Shown here: positions 41,923-54,166 of the stretch, piece by piece
How positions within the stretch are numbered: the first letter of the stretch is position 1
Layout: each line of letters opens with the position of its first letter
Assembly: GCA_039583875.1 (NCBI GenBank)
Contig: CM077158.1
Span: 233,794,453 to 233,858,452, forward strand
From: Platanthera guangdongensis
Lineage: Eukaryota > Streptophyta > Magnoliopsida > Asparagales > Orchidaceae
Direction of reading: 5' to 3'
DNA: 64,000 nt
Notes under the pieces: generated by a model
Told to the model about the DNA's origin: nothing
What the model saw: the letters and a program-made list of their open reading frames with translations, nothing else
The model's database searches: none
Position numbers and translations under genes: made by a program

Positions 41923-43670
41923 ACTGCATGGACCAGCCATCAACAGACTGCAGAAGACTCAAGACTTAGAGAAATTTCAAAGACTCTGGAAATGAGTTCG
42001 ACATTCATCGAACTCAGCTCGATGAAATTCGTGCTCAGCTCGACGAACTCAGAGACAATTCTCTGAGGTGAGCTCGACAAACTTAGTTCTCAGGTCGATG
42101 ATTTATGGAAACTCTACTTCAACATTCCAAGTATAGAATCATTTCTCTGAACTCTAGTCGACAAAGTTAGAATATCAGCTCGACGAACTTAGTTCTCAGT
42201 TCGATGATCTCTGAATGTTATACTTCAAATATTCTAAGTCCAGAATCATACTCTAGTCGACGAATTCTTATTCTCAGCTCGACGAACTTGGACCATAATC
42301 TTGACAAGTTGTATCAAGTAGCTGTTAACAGTTCTCAGGTCGACGAACTTAATTCTCAGGTCGACGATTTTTGGATACTCTACTTCAACATTCTAAAGTC
42401 CAAGAAACATTTCTATGAACACTAGTCGACGAACTTAGATTCTCAGCTCGACGATCTTGATGCACAGAATTGGCAAGGTTCTTGAGAAAGAAGTTAGCAG
42501 TTATCAGGTCGACGATCTTGGATCTCAGCTCGACGAACAACAATTATCGGATCGACGAACATAACTTCTCAGCTCGAAGAACTCTGGACCCAAGTCGACG
42601 AATTCTGTTCTCTGCTTGACGATTTCTGTGCAGATCCAGACTTGTCCTATGTCCATATTTAATTGCAATAATTCCTGAGTAATCAATGTATATATTCTCT
42701 GAATATTACCGTTAGACGCAGCATTGATTATGGTATTCATCATGATTATTACTTGTCGTTTTTCAATGGGACAGTTGGGGAAATCAATCAATACTGACAT
42801 TCTCAAGGCCGTTAGCAATCAATGCTGGAAGGAATTCAAAAATTCAGAAGGAAGATTTCACAGAAAATATAAAAGGATTTTTCTTCTTCCTTCTCTATAG
42901 AGAATATAGAGAATATACTGAATAACGCTAGCAGAGCATGACATAGAAAGCAATCATACATCAACACAGTCAAGAAAACAAGAAGCCCTAGACCAGACCA
43001 GAGAAACAATAACAATAAGAAGAAGAACATCTAACCAAAATCAAGAGTCTTCTTCCTTCTTCATTCCAAGATTCTTCAAGGACAACAACAACTCTATCAG
43101 TCAAGAAGTTCCTGGATATTTACTGGTCAAAGCAAAAGATTGAAGACCTACTCACCCTAATACAAAGCTCCAACCTTCCTGATCAAATCAATATCTCAGG
43201 GGGAGCTTTGTTAACATCAAAGATCCACTAAGTCTTCTCAGTTGTATTTGAGATAGAGAAGACACCATCACTCTCTCACCCCCACTGTAAAAAGGGTTCT
43301 TTAACTCCCTTCAAAAGTTATTTTTGGTTGCAAGTCTCCTGATCAAAAGACTTGAGATTGGTTTTTGATCACCTGATCAAAAGCTCATTGGTGTCAGTCA
43401 CCTGATGAAAAACCTGAGTGGATTCCTACCAGGGTGGTGGAAGAGTGAATGTACCCAAGTTGGGGAACAACTATAAAACTCTTGTGTTATCTGGTTGCCA
43501 TTTTTTCTTTTGCTCTTGTTGTGGCTGTGCTAGTTAGGTTGTTGTGTATGTGGTAGATTATCTTATATTAGGACTAATTTTTATCTACAGCAAAAAACCT
43601 TAAAGTTTCAAGATACTCTATTCACCCCCCCCCCTCTAGATTATATAAAATCTAACCCTAACTTTTAATT
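41923..43670 (+). repeat. 5' LTR of SIRE-like copia element L (start unclear)
   Basis: Sequence between element K and the primer site at 43680. It holds a repeat-rich U3 (41990-42630), a TATA-like atataaaagg (about 42858) and the pyrimidine-rich cacccccccccctct near the end. The exact LTR start is not seen, as K may have interrupted it. The open stretches at 42204-42425 and elsewhere show no domain. Confidence 0.55.
41990..42630 (+). repeat. TCGACGAAC-type repeats in LTR L
   Basis: More than fifteen variants of ctcagctcgacgaact in one orientation, arranged within a higher-order unit of about 100 bp (actctacttcaacattct ... ctagtcgacgaactta) repeated about three times. A further short stretch of the same type lies at 45455-45510. 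Confidence 0.82.
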
Positions 43671-43679
43671 GGTATCAGA

Positions 43680-43691
43680 GCAGGTTCCTTT
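43680..43691 (+). promoter_or_regulatory. Primer binding site of copia L
   Basis: TGGTATCAGAGC, a perfect complement to the 3' end of plant initiator tRNA-Met, about 80 bp before gag. Confidence 0.9.
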
Positions 43692-43771
43692 GGTTGTATA
43701 AGGTAACCCTTGAACCAAAAGATCCTTTGTTAGTTTTGATTTTTTATTTCTATTAGGGTTATATTCACAGC

Positions 43772-44908
43772 ATGGTACAGAACAAAGATTATGCAATTAC
43801 CAAACATCCAGTGTGTAACTTAAATAAGGTTGCCATCTGGAAGGCAAGAATAAAACTGTATATGAATTCTATTGATGAAGACATCTATAATTCTATCTTT
43901 ACAGGTACTCCTCAACCAGCTGCATCTACAGTAACTTCCAGCACTCTTGCAGTTCGACCACCTAAGTGGACTGATGCTTAGAAGAAAGCCAAGGTTGCTG
44001 ATGCTAAAGCCATGAACATTCAGGCCCAAACAATGTCTGATGATATTTTCCAAAAAGTGGCTGAATGTACTTCAGCCAAGGCCATTTGGGACTCTCTCAA
44101 CCAAATGGTTGCTGGCTCTGCTGATGAAAGGAAGGACAGAGGATCCAATCTCATATCCCAGTATGAGAATTTCAAGAAGGATGAAGCAGAATCTGTTGTA
44201 GACATGTACAATTAGCTGAGCTCAATAATCAATGAGTTGAAGACCTTGGATATGGACAGGACCCTCACTGAGGTGAATGATAAAATTCTCATGTGCTTCC
44301 CAAGCTCATAAGATTCAAGGATTTGGCCAATCAAGGAGGTCAGGAGTTTAAATGAGATTTCCACAGAATCTCTATTGGGAAAGCTTAAATCCTATGAGCA
44401 GCTAGTCAAGTCTGGAGAAGCAGCTGAACAAAGGACTCCTCCACCAACAAGGAAAGAGCACAACCTGGCATTCAAGGCTGCTGAGGAGACAGAAGATTCA
44501 ATAGTAAATGAAGAGCTAATGAGTCTCCTTTTCAAAAGATTTTACAAAATGGCATGGAAAGACTTCAGAAGAAAATCATCCAGGCAGGATGATAAGCGAA
44601 GGTATGACAAAACCACCACTAAAGAAGTAGTTTGCTTTGCCTGTAGGAAACCTGGACACTTTATCTCAGAGTGTCCAGAGAATCAAAAGAAAGAAAGGAG
44701 AAGAGAGAAGGACTCAAGAAGACAACAAAGCTCAAGGCATTCCTCCAGCAAATACAAGAAGAAGGAGAAGGGCTTTGTAGCTGAAAATTGGAGTGACACT
44801 GAAGATGAATCAACATCTTCCAGTTTAAGTGAAGAGGAAGAAGAGGCAATGGCCAAAGAATTCTGCCTCATGGACATCAATACCTCTAGAAGTCAATCAG
44901 ATGAATAG
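43772..44908 (+). pseudogene. gag of copia L (SIRE-like, broken)
   Basis: It starts at the ATG at 43772 (MVQNKDYAITKHPVCNLNKV). The UBN2-type gag region follows (AIWKARIKLYMNSIDEDIYN, KAIWDSLNQM), then after stops near 43979, 44213 and 44310 the frame 44375-44908 with the zinc knuckle CFACRKPGHFISECP and a Lys/Arg- and Ser-rich tail (SSSLSEEEEEAMAKEF). Length, long acidic tail and the primer site fit the SIRE/Maximus lineage. Gag would package element RNA; three stops disable it. Confidence 0.82.
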
Positions 44909-45379
44909 GATACATCTGACAACGAAGGAGCTTCGGAATCTGAAGCTGATCGGGTATTGTCATCTTTTGACTTTAACTCTGATAGTTTCAAAATTGAATT
45001 TAGGACAATGTTCATTGATTTAATAAACTCTGAAAAGGAAATCAAAACACTTAGAGAAAAACTATCAAATCAAGAAAATCTGGTGTCTGAAAACACTAAA
45101 TTAAAAGAAGAACTAACTCTAGCTAATGAACAAATTAATTCTTTAAAAACAGAGCTATGTGAGGCAAAACAACTTGAGGAATCTCTCAATGGGAGAAGCC
45201 TTAAGCTGATGGACATCACAAGCACAGGCAATGCCAGACTGAATGACAAACTGGGCTAGGGTGCATCATCAAGTTTACCCCCCATCCTCAAGAAGAACAT
45301 ATTATCAACCCCCATTAAATTTGTGTCAGCTAAGGATAAAGAGTTAATGAAAGAAACAAATCACAGAAGAATCACCTAA
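44909..45379 (+). pseudogene. Gag-pol linker of copia L, coiled-coil region
   Basis: After the stop at 44906 the frame goes on (44957-45259) with a heptad-rich stretch: INSEKEIKTLREKLSNQ, ENTKLKEELTLANEQINSL, a likely coiled coil. Such a stretch between the zinc knuckle and protease is common in long SIRE-type gag proteins. A stop at 45257 and further stops follow; protease and everything after it are missing. Confidence 0.7.
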
Positions 45380-45549
45380 CTTTAAAAATCACAAAAACAG
45401 AAACCAGAAAAACTTAGATAAAAACAAAGTTCAGCAAATTTCGTCGAAATCAGATCAACGAAATGTGGTCAGTTCGTCGAACTCAAGTCGACGAACTCTG
45501 AACACAAATCTATATAATAATAATTTGTCTTACTGCGATCGGCAAACTG
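45380..45549 (+). other. Tail of copia L before the M insertion
   Basis: AT-rich sequence that is no longer alignable to pol by eye and includes tcgtcgaa / tcgacgaa repeats (45455-45510) of the type found in LTR L. It stops at the start of LTR M. Confidence 0.5.
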
Positions 45550-48500
45550 TGTAACATCCCATTTTCAACTAGACCCCTAAGAGTGTTTTTGTCATGACTA
45601 GGTCTTGACAAAACCCTAGGAACCTCAAGAAGACCAAGTGAGCCTAGGCATGAAGCTGGAAATCATCATGGTCTGCAAATAGAAGAATTCTGAACAATAG
45701 TTTAGGATGACCATGGGGCTACACCTTGACCCCAAGACCCTACCACAACACCCCCAAATATTTTGGGATACCCATTAGAGCCATAAGGAGCCATTGGGGT
45801 CAATCAAAGTGACTAAGTTGACCCAAGTCAACCCTAACCCTAAATGGGTCGAACTAACCTACTTAGGGTTAATTGACCTTCCCCTAGCCAAGTGGACCCC
45901 ACCCATGTCCTCCTAACCGTAAATTGAGGTTAATGGGTCACCAAGGACACATTGGGTTCAGCCCTAGAGACCAAGTTGACCCAAGTCAACTTAGGCCCCT
46001 CATGTGGTCAAAGTACCCTTACTAAGGGTAGGTGACCTCCAAAGTGTAAGGTAACCCTACATAACCCTTCCTAGACCTCAGGGGAAGCCATGGGGTCACC
46101 AAAGACCCCTTGGGGTCACCCAAATGGTCATGTTGACCCAAGTCAACTCAAGCCCCAAAGTGGTCAAAGTGCCCTTACCAAGGGTCAAGTGACCTCCAAG
46201 GTGCCAAGTTAACCCTACCCAACCATACATAGACCTTATGGGAAGCCAATGGGTCACCAAGGACCCAATGGGGTCAACCCATATGATCATATTGACCCAA
46301 GTCAACCCTAGCCTAAGCCAAGTCAAACCTAGCCCAAATGGGCTAACTCAAGCTCAAGCCATTTTTCCCTTAGGCTAACCTCACTTTTCATAATTATTAT
46401 GATTAAGTGGGCTGCACATATCATATGGAGTTGACCAGTCAACATGGGTGACTAGGAGAGAGAAAGGAGCTTCCTTTCATGATAATGGTGGAGAGAGAGA
46501 GAATTGGGGGAGAGGAAGGGAAGGGTGGGAACCGGCCAAAGGAGGTCGAAAACCACCCGATATGGCTGCAATCAACTCCTCTATGGAATAAGAGTTCATT
46601 CCAGCCGTTTCTCGGCCACCAAGAGGTAGGTTCAGCCCCCCCCCCCCCCACTCAACCCGAGCCACACCATTAATGGTGTTTGATGGGCATTGAAGAACCA
46701 GCTGCCCCCTCCCCAATTGATCATTTAAACACCATCAGTGGGAAGAGGGGAGCATTTTCGAACCCTTACATGGAAGGAACAAGCCGTCCCACTGTATTGT
46801 TGCAGAAGTCGAGCGCCGCCGCCATCGACAATGGCATCCCGCCATTCCTCCTGCATTCAGGTCGCCAGAAAGGTCCTCCTCCTCTCCTTATCTCATGGGT
46901 AGATCGTAGCATTCTTTAGGTGCAAGGTTCGGGCTCAATTGAGCCCAATCCAAACCATGGCTTTCATGGTTTTCGACCGAAACATTACGTACTAGAACCG
47001 TCGGAAAATGCCTCTCTGGCGGCTGTGCCGCCGCCTGGCGACAACCACCACCTCAACGGAGGTGGTGGTCGCGGTGGCCAGCCGGGGAAGGGGCTGGATG
47101 GCCGGCGACAGCCGTTTGAAGTCAGCCCAGGAAAAACGAATCCTAGTCGTCGGCTCAAGGAAGGAGATGAACGGATCCCGTTCCTTTACGTCAAGATTCG
47201 TGCGACGCCTTGATAAGAATTTGATTATTTTAATTTAATTTCATTTCTGTCACACTATATACAGTAAATGGTTTTAATTTTTAAAAATACTTAGGGACAC
47301 CTGGTGGGAAAACTGTCAATATGAAAGTTGTAGACTATGGGTCTACTTTAACCCAAAATTGATTTGGACCAATTTGGCCCTCTAGTTGGACCAGGGCACC
47401 CATTTTGGTGGGACCTGTACATAGGGATGTCCTGAGATTCAAATGGATGCCCACCCTTCATCCCTTGTCCAAATGGCCTGAAATTTGGACAGAGGATCAG
47501 TCTTAACTATACCTAGGGCTGTCCAAAATTGGGATTTTTTTGGAGACACTTTGCCTAAAGTTTTTACTTTTATTTAATAATGCTAGGGTATTTTAATTAA
47601 GTGGTCTAATTACCTCCAAACCCTCCCAAATTTTGTTGAGTGGTCCCTGACATCAATACCTAGCTCTGTACAAAAGTTTAACTCATTTGGTTAGGTTTTG
47701 GTTCGGGAATCACCAAACCCTAGTTTGGCCTTAAGGTGGTGTTTTTGATTAAAAGTGCACCATGAACTTAGGGTGGCCACCTCCCCTCAATAGAGGCTGA
47801 GGTTTTGGACACTGACTTAGTGTGGCCAATGTCACCGTCTTAAGGAAAATGAGATGATTTAGGCTTTATTTACCCTAGGATTCAACCTCAAACCCTAAGG
47901 AAGGACTTTTGGGGGTTGTGAAGGACATGGGGTCTAATGCCTTTGTATGACCTTGAAAACCCAGTAGAATTGAAGGTAGTCTAACCTAAGCTCTCTGGAA
48001 GGAATCTTAGAGGACTTGGAGGAAGGTAGACACCTCAAAACCCTAACCCTAGCTTTAGGGTAGAAGCACAATTTTGTAAATTCAACCACTAAACCTTATT
48101 TAAAGGTTGTGAAACTTGGGTATAGTAAGTTTTAGACCATCTAGAACCCCTAGTAATTTTACTAGAATTTTATGAAATATATTTCTAGTACTTTATTTGT
48201 TAAATATCAATAGGGCCAAAATGATGTTTTAATTAATTTGATTATTATGTTCTTTTGAAACTGATGAAACTTGGTCAGTAGATGATCTAGGTCTAAGTGA
48301 ATATCCCTTAATTTTGTTACAATTTTTAATTGATGATATTTAGTACTTCCTTCACTAGTTTCAAAAAGTGGCCTTGGTGGTATAAAATTATTTAAACATG
48401 GTTTATCTGTTGAAAAATCATGAGACTTACGTACTGATAATTTCAGGCCAAAATATGCTTGTAGGAATTTATTCATAATTTTTAGAGGGTTGATAACAGT

Positions 48501-50788
48501 ACTTTCTTTACAAGTCGACAATATGGAGATTTTTGATAAATAATTTAATTAGAGATTAATACTTGCTGAAAAATTATGAAACTTGGCCAATGCTACTTTT
48601 AAGGTTGTATCCGCATAGTATAATTAATTTATAATTTTTGGATGGATATTTTCTATACTTGATTCGTAAACAACAGAAGATAGTAAATATTGCAAAAATA
48701 GTTTTAGTACCATTTTGATGATAGAAAAATTATGATACTCTGGATTTACCATATTGAGATAACCTAATATTTATCATAATTTTGTTAGGCAGCTTGCATG
48801 AGTACTTAGGGCAGTTCGTGTTCAAACTGGTAGCCTTTGGATGCTTTAAGGAAATTAATTAATTGCCAGATAAATTAGGAAAATTATAATTTCCTCGATT
48901 TAGTCTATTTGTGTCATGATAAGTCTTCAGTAAATAAGGTAGGCCATTCGGATGAGTGTTTGGATTATCTCTTGTCCGTTCCGACATATAGTCTATGATG
49001 GTCTGTATTTGGCAAGATGGGTAAATTGCAATAAGATATGATGGGAGTAGGAGTTAGTCATTTTGGATAGATGTGGATGAGTTCACCATAGAAGAATAGG
49101 AAGAGTGGTGAGAAATTGGTTTGGCTAGAGTTTAGAGGCGCTCGAGTTCGACGAAAGATCGTCTTTCTCGAGGTGAGGTAGAGTCAAATCACCCTATGAT
49201 TAGCCTATTTTAATATGAGATGGTAATGGGTAAGGGAATCAACCAATAATAATAATAAGTACCTTGCGAAAGGGAACGCTGGGCTTTATCCCAACATAGT
49301 TCCTAGTGCCCCTTAAGAGTCCTTCACAGGGAATACCGGGGGCAGTCCTTGGTTAACGTAAACTATATTAACAAGCTGAGAAGAGTAACTTAGTAATTAG
49401 GGCTGCACACTTCACGAACACAGATAGCACGGGAAGATAGTTGGAAGCTTCGGCTTGGATGGTTAAGAGAAGGACGTTTTGGTCCGGGGAGATTCGGCTC
49501 GGTTTTGAATACGATAAATTTGCATGTGCATGAAAGGAAAGAAAATTAAGGTGGTGGGTCTTCGGTATTAGAGGGTCGATGCACCGACGCCAATACGCTG
49601 ACTCGGAAAGTGTGGTTAGCACTTCGCCAACAGAAGTCTGGTGCGCCAGCCGACAAGAGTACGCAGGAGATCCTCTTAGTGCAACAGCGTTGAGGCGTAC
49701 GATAGGTCTGACCGGTAGTGCTTTACTGGTTTAGAGGTGGGCGAGGCCCAACCCACCGCTTCTGTCTGCCACTACGGAGGTATCCTGGGAGGTTACGGCT
49801 CCAGAAGAGGGGAATTAAAGGTTTGTGTGCACAGAGTCGCGTGTGTGTGTTGCACTTGAATGTTCCATCATACCCACTTGCATGTTATAACATAATTGAT
49901 TCATTCAACCCTGACACCTAAGGTATAGGTGGAATGGGACGCTTATACATTAGGACCAGCAAAACGACCCCATGGTCTATAAGCTTGTGTGGTCAAGTTT
50001 ATAAATTAAGGTCAATTTGGATATATATATATATATATATTGCTATTAATAACTTACACCCCAACGTATAAATTGGTATGGGGCTTTTTATACGATGGGA
50101 TCCTTGCAGAAGACCCCTTGGCTTATGTGTTCTCACATAAGTGAAGGTTACTTTTCCTATTTTCATCTTATTGTCCATATCTTTTATAGAATTGCTAGTA
50201 TAGGTCCGCTGCCATCTGTTTTTAATTATTCTCCACCTTCAAGTCCTCCACTTTCTTCCTCTTCGCTCGGTGCCTAGGAGCCATGGGGGAATGGGTGGGG
50301 GATGATAAGGCTTAGTCTTTTAGACTAACGGTTTTCGAACCGCATCATTTTAGGGAATCGTGGAGCCCAGCACGGGGGAGCAGCCCCAGAGACCGGTGCG
50401 CTTGGAGATGGGGCAGTCTAGCTCCGGAGTTCATACAGTCGGGACCGTGAGTCTCGACCTTGAGTAGATGTTCTATTTTTGCTTTCGCATGAGTGATTTG
50501 TAGTGAGGACATGGTGTACCGGGCATAAGCTCGTATTTTAGTAGTCTGATATATTGTTTTGTGGACACTCCCTTCGTGGAGATTATCTATATGATATGTG
50601 ATTTTCTGTGGACTGCTAGATTGCGTTTACTTTGTTTTGCTACTTTTCTGTGATCGAATTGGCCGGTAGAATCAGCGCTTTGTGGTGATGACCCTTCAGG
50701 GCGTGAAGGAGTCAACGAAAAACGGCAGTTCTGGGCCTAAGACCCCGGTGTTTGAAAAAGAGAAAAGTGGGGGGGGGGGGGTCTTATA
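45550..50788 (+). repeat. 5' LTR of element M (5239 bp)
   Basis: It contains the tandem block at 45790-46340, a GC-rich segment with splice-like and coding-like stretches (46440-47240, no domain seen), a large AT-rich middle, and a 3' part (49000-50780) with gene-like but non-coding GC content. It could contain further unrecognised insertions, which would explain the great length. No gene is supported. Confidence 0.55.
45790..46340 (+). repeat. 158-bp tandem repeats in LTR M (about 3.5 copies)
   Basis: The block (g/a)ttgacccaagtcaac recurs at about 45816, 45973, 46132 and 46291, with matching blocks between (gggtcaccaaggaccc, tgacctccaa). Spacing is 157-160 bp. Confidence 0.85.
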
Positions 50789-50790
50789 AG

Positions 50791-50807
50791 TTGTATTAGA
50801 GCAAACC
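50791..50807 (+). promoter_or_regulatory. Degenerate primer binding site of element M
   Basis: TTGTATTAGAGCAAACC, two mismatches in the 12 bases that correspond to TGGTATCAGAGC, directly after the LTR end. Confidence 0.65.
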
Positions 50808-52148
50808 TCGATCGAAAAGTAACAGTCCATAACCATTGGGTCACCCCCGCGCGAGTTTAGTTTGTGGACAAACTAAGCAGCGAAAGTAGTGCTGTGCCCA
50901 TATGGGGGATCACATGTAAATTGTCCACTTTTTTGTTATTGAGTCGATTTCCTACTAATGTAGTTTGTTTCGTAGCCTCCAGTAGGGAGCACCTCCGGCT
51001 GCGAAAATTCCATCTTATAATTCTCTAGTCAACGAGTTAGACTCAACCCACTAGGAGACATGACTAACCATAATAACTTATAGTGTTCCCTAGTCTGAAA
51101 TAGAGTTTAGGTATGAACTTGGTTAAGCTCAGGAGATACCTAAAGAGAATAAAGGAGGGGTATAACACGAGAATGGCTACATAAGCCATAAACTTATGTA
51201 GCCCTACGGTCCCTATCAAGGATTACTCAAACCGGAAGGACTGATTTAAGGAGAATTGAGACCAATAATCCATTAACAGAATGGTAGATGACACATAGTC
51301 TCAACCCTCATACCAGTAACAAGATTACCTGGAGACCACCATCACGACAAACACCGAAGGTCGGATAGGAATTCAAGTTCGGAAGAGACCCAGTTGGGAT
51401 TGGGAACATTTTGACCCGGATAAGGTTGTCGTAAATATGACTCAGAGGGTTTAAAGTATGGAGTATATCAACAGATTCAGGTTGTAACCCCAAGTCAATG
51501 ATTGACACCCTAGTGATTGTGTACCCAGCTAGGATGGATATAACATGGTAATATCAAAGATACTCAGCCCAAGGCAGGTAGAGGCTTATCTTTTGTTTAT
51601 TGGGGTTTTTTTTGTTTACTGGGTGCATGTCTTTTATTTATTGGGTAAATTGGTTACTGACTTGGGTTTTCCTTAGATCTCATCTAGAAAAGTTTGCGTC
51701 ATAAATATAGTGAAATGGACGTAAACCGTATTCGGTGCTACTCGGGCATATTCGTAGGGATAAGAATCTGATTGCAAAGTGGGGATTTTATAGAGTTGTT
51801 GTCTACCCGTACAAGCAAGAAATTTTATCATCAGAAGTTTGGTGTATCTCGGAATGTGCATCTCCTTGGAGTGAAGAAGGGCGTCATGGATTTTGTGATG
51901 CACGATGAGGTTCGTCACCTGATGAAGGTTAAGTGCAAGAACTTTTGGGAAATTATTACAACCATTGCCCTGTTAGAGTGGAAGTTCAAGGATATAATTA
52001 GGGATTTTCATACACACGATTCCTCATCCGCATTCCGGGCATAATTACAATTGGAACATCAACGATAGACTGGCCGAGATATCTAGGGTCACCCTGACCC
52101 AAAAATAAAACTTCCGTAGGTGTTTCATAAGTTTTGCGAGTAGTTGTT
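50808..52148 (+). pseudogene. Leader and decayed gag of element M
   Basis: About 165 bp after the primer site, tagcctccagtagggagcac (50973) looks like a gag start of the MPPxRG type whose ATG has become TAG; gypsy elements with this LTR type often begin so. No long frame is left: short open pieces (e.g. 51772-52044 on plus) have no recognisable domain. The assignment rests on position more than on sequence. Confidence 0.4.
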
Positions 52149-52611
52149 CACAACATGAAATTATAAATGAAACTCATAAGAATAGTGTGATCAAATAGGT
52201 TGGATAAAATGAGCTTTGGTGAAAGTAAAATGATAAGTGGAGGTAACGATTAAAATGAGGAAAAAAGGCTCAAAAGAGGCTAACTAAGGATATATTTTAA
52301 AGGTTGTCATGAAGACTCAAACAAAAACAAAAATGACCTACATCATTTCCATGTTCCTAAATTTATCTAAATCATAAGTTTTGAAAAATTTCAAAAAGTC
52401 CTAGATATTAAATGAAGACTAATGAAATTATCTTGAAAATAGAAATAATAGGCGTCTTGCATTATTCACATCTACTACACTAGTCAAAAGTTAACATTAC
52501 AAAAATTACCTAAAAAAGAAAAAATAGTTGGTGAAAAGTTTTTTAGAGAGTAAAGAAAATAGAGAAGGAAAACCATAAAGAAAGTTCAGGTTTTAGAAAA
52601 ACATGTCACAT
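52149..52611 (-). mobile_element. Athila 3' tail fragment F
   Basis: It matches 1003-1463 of element A in the same orientation (shared aaattataaatgaaactcat, gatcaaatagg, aaagttcaggttttag). Several bases agree with element B against A (agaatagtgtgatc, ggttggata). It starts at the same family position at which B ends. It is cut at 52611 by copia G. Confidence 0.82.
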
Positions 52612-52753
52612 TGTAGAATGAGCTCAAAACTTGTATGTATTTCTTGTGTATGTAAATACAATGAGTGAATACAAATATATAAGAGAGAAAAAGAGAGGAA
52701 ATCCTATACAAAATGTGAGACTAATAAGAGAAGAGGGAAAAGAATAAAACATG
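52612..52753 (-). repeat. 3' LTR of copia G, distal piece
   Basis: Together with 57406-57446 it forms an LTR of about 180 bp with ends TGTTAGA (57446, minus) and TCTACA (52612). A TATA-like tatatat lies near 52675. The 3 bp at 52751-52753 (ATG) are one copy of the CACTA target duplication. Confidence 0.82.
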
Positions 52754-53045
52754 CACTACTAAAAAACAGACTTTTGGCCAGGGCAAATTTCCCTGGCAAA
52801 AAGTCCAAAACCATGGCTAAAAAGTTTTAGCCACGGTCTAGCTACGGGAAAATTTCGTGGCTAAAGTCGGCGTGGCTAAAACTTTTAAGCCACGAATTGG
52901 CCGTAGCAAATACTATTAGCCATGATAAAAAATGTCGTGGCAAATAACCCAACTATTAGCCACGGTATGAAACCCTGACTAAAAGTGAAATCATCATTTT
53001 TTAAAAAAACTATTTGCCACAGTTACATGCCGTGGCAAATACTAA
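52754..53045. repeat. Left subterminal repeat region of the CACTA element
   Basis: About 12 copies of tagccacg/cgtggcta variants (e.g. ttttagccacggtc, cgtggctaaagtc) in both orientations. Confidence 0.85.
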
Positions 53046-53235
53046 TTTATGTTTTTTTAAAAAAAAAACACATACAAAATTCTGTAATGCTAGACATGTG
53101 CATCCATTTGGACACTAAAAATGCACTCAAGGGCATCTATTATGAACAACTACAATGCAAATTGAGCATAATACAATTACTAATTAACACTTCCTGCATA
53201 TCTGGAATACCCATTCAAGGCTACTCAGAGTTTAG

Positions 53236-53575
53236 TCAATGAAATGAGAGCCATCCACCATTAAAATACACAAGAAATGCACCAGCAATGAAAGAAACCA
53301 GACAAAGGTGGAGTTCTGGAGGAGAAAAGAGGAGTGCTAAGAGAAGAATGGCAGAGGAGATGGCATCATCCTCGCCGAAGAAGCTGAGCTTAAACTTGCA
53401 GGCAATGCCTTTGTTGCAAATAAGGCTAGCCGGCTGCTGCCGAGGAGTCTTATTAGTCTCTTTCTGCTCATTTCTTGAATTTTTAGCCAAAACTTCCTGC
53501 CCCCTTGGCTTGCCACAGTCTTCCACCTTGCACACCATTTTCTCTCAGCAAGGCCAACTAAACAGAAATTTCTAG
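53236..53575. other. Overlapping open stretches inside the CACTA element
   Basis: Both strands are open here: 95 codons on plus (53288-53575) and 100 codons on minus (53236-53538). Neither shows a domain that I recognise. The minus frame lies downstream of the exon-like pair at 53973-54276 and could be further captured sequence. Confidence 0.3.
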
Positions 53576-53972
53576 TTAAATGTGCATAGTGGATAGGACA
53601 TATGATGCTTCTTTTATATTCGACTGATAATTACAATCAAAATACTAATTACAATCAAAATATATACATGAAATATCAAGCAACAGAAGTAATTACAATC
53701 AAAATACTGATTAAAATGGATCACCTCCCCCCCCCCCCCCCCCACACACACACGGACAAAATATATAGATATATGGATATCAATAAAGCACCAAAACAAC
53801 GAATACTGTAATTTCTTCTGGGACAGTATAAAGAAAGTCCATAAACTGGATATTTCATTATCAGCATCACCTTAACGAAGAGACATTCTAATTATAAATT
53901 TTTAAAGTGCCAATCAAGAATCTGTGTAGATAGAGGTTGAAGCCTGCGATGAGTGATGTAGCTAACCATAAA

Positions 53973-54077
53973 CTATGCATGTTTCATACAATTTCTCTTT
54001 GGCTGCTTTCGTCTAGGAGCAAAAACATCAGTTAACATTGTCTTAGAGATCACCATAGCATGCAGTAACGAAAGAGC
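53973..54077 (-). pseudogene. Captured last exon (candidate) in the CACTA element
   Basis: On the minus strand it starts after a pyrimidine-rich stretch and AG acceptor (54078-54079), then 34 codons and a stop at 53973-53975. The product begins ALSLLHAMVISKTMLTDVF and ends in a basic patch (RRKQPKR), which could be a nuclear localisation signal. It continues in phase from the exon at 54167-54276. I do not recognise the parent gene. The inference that it was captured from the host rests on splice signals and codon phase only. Confidence 0.55.
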
Positions 54078-54166
54078 CTGTATTTATAAAAAAAAAAAAG
54101 GCAATCAATAAGCATGAAAAAAAAGACTATCTCCATGACATGAAAAAGTAAATGATATCAATTTAC

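Larger units (their letters stand above)
45550..52148 (+). mobile_element. Ty3/gypsy element M, long LTR and decayed 5' part
   Basis: A putative LTR from TGTAACATCCC (45550) to ...GGGTCTTATA (50788) is followed by a degenerate initiator-Met primer site. TGTAACATCCC / GGGTCTTATA would be a decayed inverted repeat of the TGTcAC...GTgACA type seen in Tekay/Del-like elements. The internal part is only about 1.3 kb and ends where Athila fragment F begins. It sits inside copia L. Confidence 0.6.

Noticed and set aside
46439..47240. Several open frames (46680-46919, 46920-47213) that look exon-like
   Set aside because: They lie inside a candidate LTR; frames overlap on both strands, and no domain or splice structure was seen.
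51772..52044. 90-codon frame in the interior of element M
   Set aside because: It may be decayed gag or pol, but no motif could be matched, so it is covered only by the general M pseudogene entry.
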